A stretch of 64,000 bases of DNA, taken from Humulus lupulus (lineage: Eukaryota; Streptophyta; Magnoliopsida; Rosales; Cannabaceae). The number at the start of each line of letters is the position of its first letter. Position 1 is the stretch's first letter. The DNA lies in contig NC_084793.1 in NCBI RefSeq assembly GCF_963169125.1, forward strand, positions 98,661,071 to 98,725,070, given 5' to 3'. Of the stretch, positions 1 through 10,355 are shown in pieces. A program made the position numbers and the translations under genes. Under the pieces are notes generated by a model that worked only from the letters and a program-made list of their open reading frames with translations, did not search any database and was not told the origin of the DNA.

Positions 1-772
1 CTTCATATAGTCCTGTTATGCAATTATTGGTTCGTTAATTAAAGTTGGTAAAAAATTATTGTTTGACCATTCTAATTACCTCTTGTTCCTTAAGTATCAC
101 TAGTGAATAGTTAATTTATAATCATATTATAAATTTGAGATCAATAACTATTCACTTCTAGAACTACCCCTTAAGGGAACCGATATTCGATCCTTTTAGG
201 AAAGCTTGGATTCCAGATCTTGTAAGATTATGTTCCCAGCCATTCATGATTGTGTCTCTAGCCTCATTTTTCTAAGAGACCTTGACGAGTGAATCAAAAG
301 ACCTAACAAACAAGAACTAGAGTTCATGACTACTCAGGATTTATAATGATCTACACATGATCATCATATTGATATGAATTAAATCTTTATGGCAAAGAGT
401 ATGATCATAAAGAAATTACTCACATCAGTCCAGTCATATATAATATAATTATATAAAGTACATTCACTAAGATGTCTATCTATATCAGCTATTCAGATCT
501 AGATCACATGTACTACAAAAATATTTAGTGAATCGTACTAGCACCAATTCATTAAAGATTCCATACTTTAATATGATGCTAACTATTTTATTCATAATAT
601 ATGATCTTAATCCTCTTGTACTCATACTTTCATTAATGAATATGAAATTTTCTTATATTTAAATAATTATTCAGTAATAATTCAAACATTCAATTATAGG
701 AAAAACATTGTTTTATTTAATTCTAAAATAAATTATCTTTACACATGCTTTTACGGTATCAACTCTAACAAA
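1..772 (-). mobile_element. Partial copia LTR, B family, cut by window start
   Basis: This stretch aligns by eye, in the same direction, with the right-hand 790 bp of the LTR at 12617-14594. Shared blocks include TTCGTTAATTA, CTTAAGGGAACC and AATATTCGAT. It ends in CTCTAACA, matching the reversed LTR start of that family (AATCCTAACA). The LTR therefore points to the minus strand and its far end lies outside the window. No coding sequence is present. It abuts an LTR fragment of opposite orientation at 773. Confidence 0.75.
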
Positions 773-1276
773 TAGTTGTTGAACTCAAATTCATAAATCA
801 GTTTATTAATAAATTGTTCAGCAGTAAAACTAATAGTACTTAAGGATAAAGAGATAATATAAGTAGATATTATTAGTAACTAAATCTGATATGAATGAAA
901 AATCATCTCATATTTGAGAACTCTCACTGATAGAGAAAATATTGTATTATTTTCTCTCTAAGAAAACCTAATTTTCTTTAAGCCTATTCACAAGATCTCA
1001 TATGTTGAGTGCAACTTGTGAATCACAAAAATAAACCCATTGTTTCTTTTTGTGCCTACATAGGCCTTGGGATGTAGAGAATAGTTCAAAAGATCGTGGT
1101 TTGAGTTCTTGAAGAAAAGCTTGGATTGGATGTTCGCTTATAAATGCTAAATAATAGCAAGGACATTTAATAAATCCTTAACTTGTTAGTTCTCCTTACT
1201 CTATATATTTATGATTAATGTAGCCTAAAACTTATTATGCGTTTCTGCTATGCATATTGGAAAACTATTTCTAACA
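773..1276 (+). mobile_element. Internally deleted copia LTR fragment, D-like family
   Basis: The first 80 bases match the D-element LTR around 19600-19680 (GTTATTGAGCTCAAATTCAT-like block, then a GGTACTTAAGGA-like block). The rest matches the final 500 bases of that LTR: the AAGATCTCATGAG-like block, the TTGGATTGGATGTT block and the terminal ...CTAACA at 1271-1276. It retains a TTCTCTCT-flanked segment that the D 5' LTR has and the D 3' LTR lacks. The middle of the LTR is missing, and no TSD is visible. Confidence 0.65.
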
Positions 1277-1397
1277 TCAAAACCTCCTACAAGCCTTACT
1301 GCTAGAATTAAAAAATTCTTCTCCTCATTCATTTACTAACTCCTAACATTTCTACCTCATTAAAATTTGTCTCCTTAGGCAAAATACAACCAAGATT

Positions 1398-1590
1398 GTA
1401 TTTTCCTTGATCATAGGGAAACCTTGATCATAGGTTTCCCTACAAATATGAGAGTCATGATGAAAACATAAATCAATTTGGGGTAAGCAAAAACGATGCC
1501 AAAATTACACTAGAAAAGCTAATAAACAATTTTGAGTGTTGAACCATAGGGAAACCTAATATAGTACCTATGATCAAGGAAAATCATTAC
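1398..1590. repeat. Imperfect inverted repeat (hairpin-forming)
   Basis: The left arm, about 1398-1437, contains TTTTCCTTGATCATAGG followed by GGTTTCCCTA. The right arm, about 1537-1590, contains the reverse complement of both blocks in mirror order (TAGGGAAACC, then CCTATGATCAAGGAAAA). The arms are separated by about 100 bp. Inside the left arm the CCTTGATCATAGG block occurs twice. This could be a very small MITE remnant or a hairpin. No TSD was identified. Confidence 0.6.
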
Positions 1591-2284
1591 TCAATTTGTT
1601 ATGATTGCAACATTCAAATTTGGGTAACTGAATTTAGTACATTAAAAATATTGAATAGCTCTTTCCTAATCTACAAGTTGGACTGATCAACATTAAAGAA
1701 GGTACTAAATGCTAATAAATTCATATTGCATTCTTTCTTCTATTGGTTGAGCTTTTGATGGTTATTTCTAGAGCATACTTTCAAAAGCTAATCATCTCGT
1801 GTACTATAAATCATCTTTATGGACAAGATTGGTAACAAATTTTTATACATGTTCATCCACCTTCTTGATATTCAATGATGTGTGTCTCAAGCACTACCCA
1901 TCTTGTCAATTCTACATGAGCACTCTTTCGCTCTTAGGTGAACATTTGTTCTCGCCAGTTTCATTTACACCAAGGCATCATTTTTCTTCTTTAATTTTCT
2001 TCTAGAGGTTCTTCTTTAACAAAGTCCTTGCTCATGCTTGCACAATGAAGGCTTTTTTATCACGTCATTGGTCCTAGCCATTTCATGCAAATGAAACAAA
2101 CAGATTAGCATGAATAAAATGATTGTATAATTTTTGTACATAGGTTGTGCTCGAGGCATTACAATATTGTGGAAATACTCGAGCTTTCTTTTTGTTGATC
2201 CTGTATGAAGTCATGAGCAGTAGAGTACTCCTCCAGTGTTGATTAGAATCTCTATTAACCCAATAATTAAATCGTTCTTACATG

Positions 2285-2560
2285 ATGCACCTTAATGATT
2301 CAATCACACTTACAAGTGACTTCTTAGAAACCACAAGCACAATGGCAATTCAATCTTGCTTATAAGTGTTGTGTGGTTCAAGGTGATTCAATCCCATTTA
2401 CAAATAAAAATTTTACAATTCAATCATACTTACAGATGAATTCTTAGGAACCATGAGCACAATGAAGATTCAATCATATTTACAAGTTGTGTACCCCACG
2501 ACAATTGACTTCCATCACAAATGGATATCAGTAGTCATTTATTCCCAAACATTCGCAAGT
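2285..2560 (+). repeat. Degenerate ~120-bp tandem repeat
   Basis: The phrases ATTCAATCA(C/T)ACTTACA, then TTCTTAG(G/A)AACCA, then GAGCACAATG recur at about 2296, 2416 and partly 2470, spaced about 120 bp apart. A further divergent copy of the last unit, with TTGACTTCCAT and GTAGTCATTTATTC, sits at about 2980-3092 inside the LTR of element A. No coding potential. Confidence 0.5.
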
Positions 2561-2887
2561 TATTAATAGGAATTCTCTTTAAATCCAGATGCCTTATCCT
2601 CTTAAGGTTTCACCTATGGTAGGGGCCAAACATATTGTGCAAGGTACCCCTCTAAATTAGGTACTCAATCTCAACATGTATATGTCTAAACTTGTGGAAC
2701 CTGCAGAACTTAGTGGTATCATTCCTTCCCCATTCCTACCGTGGGGAGGAATTCAAGTGGGTAATCATCTAGTAGTGATAATGATGTTCTCATGGGTCTT
2801 GACCAAGTAAGTGTAGGTTATGTAGAGAGGTTCATTTTGGGTTTTGTCATTTTCCAATTTTCTTCATTTGTAACCACCTAACTGTAA

Positions 2888-3587
2888 TGTTGGTTAAATA
2901 CATGGTGAAATTGGTTAGATATGAAGATGTGCAAAAACCATAACAATTTCACTAAAGTCAACATGTGAGAGTACACATGAGCACAATGGTGATTCCATCA
3001 AATTTACAAATTCTGTACACCACGATGATTGACTTCCATTACAAATGGATATTAGTAGTCATTTATTCAAAAGCACTCAGAAGTTATTCATCGGGACCGT
3101 ACAATGACGTGTTTTTGGCTCCAAAATTCAAATCAAAATTCTCGGTTCTCATTGGTTGAGTCTAATTTGGGTTCCTATACTATTTAACTGGTTCATTTGA
3201 GTTAATTGGTGAATCGATCACTCACCTCTCTAGCCTTCAAGATTACTAGTTTTCTCCAAGATCTTCATCAAGAAAGCTTGACTTTGATGAAGAATCAAGG
3301 CTTGTGAATTCCAATCTCATTCCATTGTAGTAGCTTCAAGCAATCTCAAGGAGGAGGCTAACAAATCTTCATTTGAGTCAAGCCTTGGTTTCAATTTGTG
3401 GTTTACATAAAATCATAAACTTGTGATTTTATGTATCAAGGTTCTTCAACAACAAATTTCAATTCTACTACTTATTTATTTGAGTTTTATTCTTTGTAAT
3501 TTTCTTCAATTAGAGTTTAGATTATCATTGTTTATTACTTTGAGTTATAACATACAAAACAAGGTTTATAGCCTTAAATCTCCAACA
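2888..3587 (+). repeat. 5' LTR of copia element A
   Basis: The right part (from 3098) matches 17229-17774 and, reversed, 62837-63394: the GGGACCGTACA block, CTCATTGGTTGAGTCTAAT, ACTAGTTTTCTCCAAGATCT, and the end CTCCAACA. The start at TGTTGG is inferred from symmetry with the CCAACA end and is less certain. A weak TATA-like CTATACTATTTAA lies at about 3175. About 110 bp (2980-3092) duplicates the upstream repeat and is absent from the other two LTR copies, so it looks like a local insertion or conversion. Confidence 0.6.
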
Positions 3588-3616
3588 ATAAAAAATATCT
3601 ATCTCTAAATATAATT

Positions 3617-3632
3617 TTTGTATCAAAGTTTG
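3617..3632 (+). other. Candidate primer-binding site of element A
   Basis: TTTGTATCAAAGTTTG resembles the plant copia primer site complementary to the 3' end of initiator tRNA-Met (TGGTATCAGAGC), with several mismatches. The same motif follows the LTR end in the second copy at about 61668. It lies about 29 bp after the inferred LTR end, which is further than usual, so either the LTR end or this site may be misplaced. Confidence 0.4.
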
Positions 3633-3665
3633 TCTATCTCTAAGGTTTATTTACTACCCAAAGCT

Positions 3666-4530
3666 ATGGAAGAAAGCTCATCAATCTCAGCCCTCAAGTT
3701 CAGGTTTCAAGATCTAGTGCGACTAGATAGATTTGATGGCTCAAATTTTATTCGTTGGCAAGACAAGATCAAGCTTCTTCTCACAACTTTTAAGGTGCAC
3801 TAAATCCTTGACAAAGATTTGAAGACTTTGGAGGCTCCAAAGGATGATGATACTTAAGAAATGATCAAGGAAACGAAGAAAATGGAAGAAGATGAGCTCA
3901 TATGTAGAGGCCACATACTCAATGCTCTACCAGATTGTCTTTATGATCTCTACACAAACAATACATCAGGAAATGAGATTTGGGAAGCTCTTGAGAAGAA
4001 GTACCGAAAGGTACCGAAAAATTCCTCATAACTTAATACATGGAATTTAAATTCTTCGATGGTAAACACTTACTCCCCCAAGTACATGAGCTTCAAGAGA
4101 TTGTGAATGAGTTATCTACTTTTAAGATAACATTTTTGGGGCCCTTCATTATTGGAGGGTTATAGTCAAGTTACCTCCATCTTGGAGAGGCTATAGAAAG
4201 AAAATCCTCCATAAGAATGAATAGATATCTTTGGAAGAGATCCAAAAGCACCTAAGGATTGAAGATGAGTCTCGGTCTAGAGAAAAGTGTATGGAAGAGT
4301 CGAATGTTGGGACATCCAAGGCAAACGCCATAGAGAAACTCTCTCAATCCAAAGGGAAGGCCCACAAGAAACACCAATCAAAGAGGGATACTAATCTAGC
4401 CCCTAAGAAGAATGAATGAAAATTCAATGGTAGAATGAATGAAAATTCAATGGTGTGAGAGGCCCTTGCTTTTTTGTGGCAAGAGTGGCCATATGGCTAG
4501 AGAATGCAAGTATTGAAAGTCCCACAACCA
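3666..4530 (+). pseudogene. Copia gag (UBN2-type) of element A
   Basis: The nucleocapsid/capsid precursor packages element RNA into cytoplasmic particles. The start at 3666 gives MEESSSISALKF, followed by RFDGSNFIRWQDKIK, typical of the plant copia gag N-terminus. The frame breaks at a TAA about 45 codons in (near 3801), where the sister copy at 61840 has a sense codon. It continues with EEDELICR, LYDLYTNNTSG, then KHLRIEDESRSR at about 4240. The zinc-knuckle region near 4460-4515 is frameshifted here. The sister copy at 62473-62517 keeps an intact C-X2-C-X4-H-X4-C. Decayed and non-functional. Confidence 0.75.
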
Positions 4531-4554
4531 TGGATCCAAGGTCAACATAACCGA

Positions 4555-4930
4555 AGAGGAGTTAGTTGCTACCTTGAGTGAAGTGAATGCCATCCAAGGG
4601 AAAGTGCAAGGATGGTGATATGACATTTGTGCCACCATTCATGTAACTTATGATAGAGAGATCTCCAAAACCTTTGAAGAGTCAAAGGATGGCCATGAGA
4701 TCCAAATGGGTAATGAGCATAGATACAAGGTGTTGGGCAAGGAGAATGTTGATCTCTACTTCACATCTGGAAAGAAGGTTTTTTTAACCAATGTATTGTA
4801 TGTTGTGGATAAGAGTAGGAATCTTGTGAGTGGGCAATTGTTGAGAAAACCAGGCATCAAAGCGGTGTTTGAGTCCAACAAGCTAATTTTATACAGGGGA
4901 ACTACTTTGTGGGGAAATGGTACTTTGTGA
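4555..4930 (+). pseudogene. Copia aspartic protease remnant of element A
   Basis: This domain would cleave the Gag-Pol polyprotein. The catalytic region reads Y-D-I-C-A-T-I-H-V (about 4617-4645) after an in-frame stop. The usual motif is D-[ST]-G-A. Here the glycine position is C, also in the sister copy, so this variant may be a family trait. Downstream (4706-4930) come KVLGKENVDLYF, TNVLYVVDKSRNLVS and GQLLRKPG, the conserved protease C-terminal part of plant copia proteins. A stop at 4928 separates it from the integrase. Confidence 0.65.
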
Positions 4931-4979
4931 TGGAATGATAAAATTGTGTACCAAAGACTCAAGTTTTGATAATATTTCA

Positions 4980-5472
4980 TGCTCTTCTTCGTCTTATATG
5001 CTTGGTTTTGATTCTATTACTTTGTGGCATAATAGATTGGCTCATATAGGTTATAGTAGAATCAAAAGAGTTATCAAATGTGGTTTAATTGTATAAAATG
5101 ATGTTAAGCATGATAAATGTTAATTATTTCTTAAATCTAAGATGATAAAGAAACTTTATCCAAGTGTTGAACGAGAAACTAACTTGATATATTTGATACA
5201 TAGTGATTCATGTGAATTGAATGGAATAATTACTAGAGGTGGAAATATGTATTTTATTACCTTTATTGATGATTGTTCCATATTCACATATGTGTACTTG
5301 CTTAAAAATAAGGATGAGGCCTTGAGCATGTTTAAAATCTTTAAATCTGAAGTTGAAAATCAATTGGAAAAGAAAATTAAAGTGATTAAAAGTGATAGGG
5401 GAGGAGAACATTTTTCCCAAGAATTCAATATATTTTGTGAGATGCATGGTATAATACATGAATGAACAACCC
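4980..5472 (+). pseudogene. Integrase, N-terminal half, element A
   Basis: The integrase would insert the cDNA into host DNA. The zinc-binding start is visible as LWHNRLAHIGYSRIK at about 5020-5065. The core begins with LIHSDSCELNG (first catalytic Asp) and continues through YFITFIDDCSIFTYVYLL to IKSDRGGEHF (second catalytic Asp, about 5390). A TGA at about 5464 and the T1 insertion at 5478 end it. The third catalytic residue (Glu) lies beyond T1, at about 7872, so T1 separates the catalytic triad. Confidence 0.8.
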
Positions 5473-5477
5473 CTTAT

Positions 5478-7843
5478 TGTAATGTCCCGAATTCTCCGAT
5501 GTGGTTTAATGGCAGGATTAGTAGGTCGGGAGGGCCATACTTGTTTAATTATGCCATTAAATGATATTATGCATGTATATGTGAATTATATTATAATATG
5601 ATGTTAAATGCATGCATGTGGGTCCACGTTTTAATTACAGGGGTGTGATGGTAATTTGGCCCGTTGAAGGTATAATTGTATATTTGTATGCATGTCGGTG
5701 ATATATGTTGAGACCACATTATAATGTGGGTTTGTTCGAGCTATTCGACATGACACGATCTTGGAATATTGATTAGTGGTCTAGTCACAACATGTTTAAG
5801 TTCGAGGCTCGGGATGAGTCTCGGGGTGATTTTAATGATTAGAGCATTACCGGGAATTAAAGGGTAACGAGATGTGAATTATTGGTGTTTGAGATTATCG
5901 AGAATAGCGGGAATTGGAGAGCATTAATTATAATTAACGAGATAGGTGGAAAATACCAATTTTGCCCTTGGGAGCCTTTAGAAACCTTAAATTGACCTAG
6001 GGGTATAATGGTCATTTCACCCCTAGGATAGATATCACCATTTTGGCTGAGAAGGAGGTAGAAAAAACAGAGTAAGTTTCTAAGCCTTCCCGTATCTTCT
6101 TTCTCCTTCACTTTCTTTGTGATTTTTGAACCATTCTTGAGGATTCAAGCTTGGGAAGCAAGCCTTGGAAGTTTGGGAGTGTGTTCCTCCATTGAAGAGC
6201 ATCATAAGCTGAGCTTTGGGTAAGTTTCTAACCATAGAATTCCCTGGTTTGCCCTGTTTTAGTTCTGTTTTGCAGCTGTGATTTCTAGGTTGAGATTTCT
6301 AGGTTGGGAGTTTTGGCTAGGGTTCCTATGATTGGGATGTTTGAGGTATGTTAGGATGGTTTTTGGGTTCATTTGGCACCAAGAATGGGATTTGGAAGAT
6401 TTGGAATCAGGTGGGAATCGAAGGAGATGAAGAAGGTCGTTTCAGGGGATTTCGGGTCTGGAGGTAGCGCTATAGCGCCCACCCTAGGGCGCTACATCGT
6501 TACTCAGGGGGCAATTGGGCGTGCTGGAGGTTCCGAGAATAGCATTGGGGCGCTAGGGGTCAACGCTGTAGCGCTACCCTGTTCCTTCAAAGTCCCGTTT
6601 TGAGTGTTTTTAAGGGTTTTTGACTTGGGGTTTCATTCCTTAAGGCCCGGGATCGAATCTACTCACCGTGTGGGCATGTTTTGGGGTCCCGAGAGTGGTG
6701 CTTAGGTTAAGACCCTTTCATTGTGGATTCTCATTAATGGAGGTTATAATTGGTTGTGATTAGGTAACCGCTAAGGAACCCAAAGATCGATCGTTCTCAG
6801 GAGTTGCTATTATAATATTTTCCGCTCGAACCTGAGGTAAGAAAATTGCACCCCATGTATATGACATGTATGATAGTTTTTGAGGCATGCTGGTTGATGA
6901 ATTTGGACATGGATTGCATATTAAATGCTAGTGAATATTGTTTACTTGTATATGGCAATGACTAGTCAGGGACACTGACGTAAGAGTTAGAACCGGCATA
7001 AGCGTCCTGAACGCAGGGCTGAATGAAGATTAGATCTAATCGATATCAGTGTTGAATGGCTCTAAGGCATTAACACTGGACCGACCCTAAGGTCGATGAA
7101 CTTATAAGCGCTTGGCTAGTCTAAGACTAGTTACTGAGAGCCAGGGCGTAAGGCCCAGGTGATTGCTTGTCACATGGCTAGGGAACGATGTTCCAGGGTT
7201 ATGACTCTATGGTCATGAGGAAGGTTATGTTGGTGACTAGTCACCATGCACCTATCATGTTTAAGCTAATGAAAGGTTTACTTATCTGTTGAGCCCCGGT
7301 GACCCTATCGTCACAAGGCTGAAGGGAGTTATTCCCAATTTAATGACTTTTGCGACTGTCACCTATCTGTGTTTAGACTGATGGTCCTGAATGATTATTA
7401 TGATCATTGTTGATATTATATCATGCTTTATTGTGTTTTCTTGTTGGGCCTAGGCTCATGGGTGCTATGTGGTGCAGGTAAAGGGAAAGAAAAGCTCACC
7501 CAGCCTTGAGTGGAGAGCTTAGGTGGTGATGTGTACATATGCGGCCGCTTGACCACCACAGCCAAGGAGTTCTTAGAGGGACTAGGGGGTTTACCCTATT
7601 TTTGCCGCTTAGGCCGGCGGGGTTGTAAATTTGAAACAATAGAGGCCATTTTGAGTTGTAAATGTTTTGAATATCTCATGAGCAGTTATATACTTAATAA
7701 AATATATCCTTTCCTTTTATTGTTTTTCACCTTAACCTGTTAATAACACTTAGAACACGTTTTTAACCAAAGGACTCGGGTAGTGGGTCAAATTTTTGGT
7801 TCACCGATCACCGTAACTGTTCTGGGGTAACCAGGGCGTTACA
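5478..7843 (+). mobile_element. Solo LTR T1 (T family, 2366 bp)
   Basis: It begins TGTAATGTCCCGAATT and ends CCAGGGCGTTACA. It is flanked by a perfect 5-bp duplication CTTAT (5473-5477 and 7844-7848). The integrase reading resumes directly after the duplication with TPEQTGIAERKNR, proving a clean insertion. There is no internal coding region: only one LTR, so it arose by LTR-LTR recombination. It shares blocks with T2, T3 and T4: GGTAAGAAAATTGCACCCC at about 6836, GGTGCTATGTGGTGCAGGTA at about 7461, GGGCGTTACA at the end. The superfamily is not certain; the size suggests Ty3/gypsy. Confidence 0.9.
6463..6585. repeat. CpG-rich palindromic cassette in T1
   Basis: GCGCTATAGCGC (6467-6478) and GTAGCGCTAC (6568-6577) are perfect palindromes. 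GGTAGCG (left) and CGCTACC (right) form an outer inverted repeat around them, with CCCTAGGGCGCTAC between. It sits in otherwise CpG-poor LTR sequence, at the position where T2 and T3 carry different palindromes. Confidence 0.75.
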
Positions 7844-7848
7844 CTTAT

Positions 7849-8310
7849 ACACCCGAACAAACTGGTATAGCAGAAAGAAAGAATAGAACATATGTTGAAA
7901 ATGATATGCTATTACATGCAAAATTTAGTTTTGCATTATGGGGAGAAGACTTGCTTACTGCTTGTCATATTCTAAACCAGATTCCTCTAAAAAATAATCA
8001 AATTTCACCATAAGAGATATGGAAAGGAAGGAGGCCTAACGTAGGGTATCTCAAAGTGTGGGGTTACTTGCTTATTGCAAGAGCACGAAGCATAAACGGA
8101 CCAAGTTGGGTCCAATGGCCATCAAATGTGTGTTTGTAGGCTATGCCTCAAATAGAAAGGCCTATAGGCTATTAGACATTGAATCTAATGTCTTTGAGAA
8201 TTTATTGTTTAGGGACAATAAGCCTCAAGAACCAATCTCATTAGAAGGAACTCTAGAAGAGTTACCTTCAAGGATTGTAGAGCAACCTATATTACCTAGT
8301 AGAAGCTAAA
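7849..8310 (+). pseudogene. Integrase, C-terminal half, element A
   Basis: It continues the integrase after T1: TPEQTGIAERKNRT (catalytic Glu in AERKNR), then FALWGEDLLTACHILNQ, IWKGRRPNVGYLKVWG and the GKR-like tail KLGPMAIKCVFVGYASNRKAYR, typical of plant copia integrases. Multiple frameshifts are present (for example, the tail is in a different frame, 8058-8309). It would have followed 5472 before T1 inserted. Confidence 0.75.
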
Positions 8311-8399
8311 GGCTTAAAGAGAGTGGTTCACAAAATAAAACCTTTCAGGTGGAGACTCTTTGCCTAGTAGAGGAAAACCACAAGGGAGACACTTAGAAG

Positions 8400-9400
8400 T
8401 ATCCTATGGTACTTCAAGTGGAGGATGATCCTAAAACTTTCCAAGAAGCTATGTCCTCAATGGATTCTAAATTTTGGAAAGAGACAATCAATGATAAGAT
8501 TGATTCAATTATATCTAATCACACTTGGGAGATTGTTGATCTACCACAAGGATCAAAACCAATAGGTTGCAAGTAGGTATTACGAAGAAAATAAAACACT
8601 AATGGGACCATTCAAGCCTATAAGGCAAGGTTGGTGGGCAAAGGGTTTAGACAAAAAAAAGTCATAGAATATTTTGATACTTATGCACCGGTAGCAAGGA
8701 CAACATCTATAAGATTTTTGGTTGACTTATCATCAATACACAACCCTATATGTTCATCAAATGAATGTCAAAACGACATTCCTAAATGATAACCTCGATG
8801 TGGAGATGTACATGGAACAACTGGAAGGGTTTGTTCTAAGGGGAAATGAGCATAAGGTGTGTGTGTAAGCTTGTTAAATCATTAAATGGTTTAAAACAGG
8901 TGCCAAAACAATGGTGTGAGAAGTTTGATGAAGTCATAGTTTCAGATGGGTTTAGACACAATAATGCGGACAAGTGCTTATACTCTAATACTTGTGATGA
9001 CTATGTCATCCTAGTGTGTCTATATGTTGATATTAAGTAATGAAATGGAAGGCATAATAGAAACGAAGAGCTTTCTATCTTCTAACTTCAAGATGAAGGA
9101 CCTTGGAGTGGTTGATACCATACTAGGTATCAAAGTTAGAAGAAATGTGGATGGGTATGCCTTAGGTCAAGCTCATTATCTTGACAAATTTCTTGACAAG
9201 TTTGGTCATCTTAATATCAAAGAGGCAAACAGACCCTTCGATTCGAGTCTAAAGTTTGAAAAGAATGAAGAGAGAGTGGTGGCTCAACTAGAGTATGCAA
9301 GTGTTATTGGGAGCTTGACGTATGTCGCACATTGTACTAGAGCGGACATTATATTTGCGGTTAGTAAACTAAGCAGTTTTACTAGCAATCAAAGTATCAT
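8400..9400 (+). pseudogene. Copia reverse transcriptase of element A
   Basis: RT copies the element RNA into cDNA. Visible blocks are DDPKTFQEAMSS and FWKETINDKIDSI (about 8425-8505), NHTWEIVDLPQGSKPIGCK, YKARLVGKGF, APVART, then SLNGLKQVPKQWCEKFDE (about 8880-8925). The catalytic YVDD box is damaged: the sequence reads CLYVDIK then a stop (about 9015-9040). It continues with FKMKDLGVVDTILGIKV and a GSLTYVAHCTRADI block (about 9300-9355), the conserved RT/RNase H connection. At least five frame breaks. Confidence 0.75.
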
Positions 9401-9403
9401 ACA

Positions 9404-9890
9404 TTGAAAGGTCGTGGAAAGAGTATTGGATACTTTAAAAGGAACAAGGAGTTATGCCTCCAATATTCTAAATTTTCTAAGAAACTTGAGGGATATTCCA
9501 ACGCAAGTTGGATATCCGGTATAGGAGATAATCTCTCTACAACTAGTTGGGTGTTCACCTTTTGTGGGGGTGTTGTTTCTTGGGGATATAAGAAACAAAG
9601 ATGTATATGTCACTCAACCATGAGTTTGAGTTTGTAGCTCTAGCAGACACTGGCAAAGAGGCCAATTGGCTAAAAGATCTCATGTCGGAGATATCGAAAA
9701 CAATTGTTGATGTATCGACGATTTCAATACATTGTGATGATCAAGACATTTTGACTAGAGCTTACAACAAGATATATAATGGGAAGTCTAGACATATATG
9801 TCTAAGACATGACTATGTGAGGGAATTGAATTATAAGAGTGTCATATCAATTTCATAAGTCAAATCTTGTGAGAACTTATCGGATCCGTT
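9404..9890 (+). pseudogene. Copia RNase H of element A
   Basis: RNase H removes template RNA from the hybrid. Readable parts are LEGYSNASWISGIGDNLSTT (RNase H core with the D/N position), WVFTFCGGVVSWGYKKQ, then SLNHEFEFVALADTGKEANW (E-containing helix), IHCDDQDILTRAYN and KSRHICLRHDYVRELN. The closing DPFTKPLGR at about 9880-9910 marks the end of copia pol. Two frames are needed, so it is non-functional. Confidence 0.75.
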
Positions 9891-9910
9891 TACCAAACCT
9901 CTAGGGAGAG

Positions 9911-10350
9911 ATTTGGTGAGCTCCACAAATAGGGGGATGGGACTAAAACTGATTGACCAATAGATTCCCCAATGATGGCAACTCAACTCAAAACTTGTAT
10001 ACATCAAGTGTAGAGTTCAATGGATAAGAACAAGTCATTGATAAGGGAATAGTTACAACATTAAAGACTTAAAAGTCCCATCTAGGATGAGTTAATGTTG
10101 GTTGCTACTGGGCATGGGGGTTAACCCATAGGCTTTTAATGAAATCCAGTTGAAGAGCAACAAGCATCTCTAAAGATAACAAAGATGTTGTAAGAATTTC
10201 ACCTATGTGAACCTAGAGGTGGTGCCGCCTCTCAAGAGAGTGGGAGTTTTTCTCCAAATTGTTAATGAATGGATTAAGGACAAGGCCATAAAAGTGCTAA
10301 GCACGAAAAGTGAGAAATACATGAGTAATAAGTTAGAGGTGTGTAAGACA
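9911..10350 (+). other. 3' untranslated part of element A
   Basis: No ORF. It continues after T2 at 12512-12616, where it stops at the B-element LTR. It contains a pyrimidine- and purine-mixed stretch (GAGAGTGGGAGTTTTTCTCC at 10239) but no clear polypurine tract next to an LTR. The expected 3' LTR is absent. Confidence 0.5.
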
Positions 10351-10355
10351 TTACA

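Larger units (their letters stand above)
1277..2887. other. Unassigned AT-rich DNA with short repeats
   Basis: I recognise no coding or transposon protein here. The only long ORF, at 1799-2005 on the + strand, is 68 codons with no family resemblance. Two structures stand out and are listed separately: an imperfect inverted repeat near 1398-1590 and a degenerate roughly 120-bp repeat at 2285-2560. It may be remnant 3' sequence of an older element. Confidence 0.5.
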
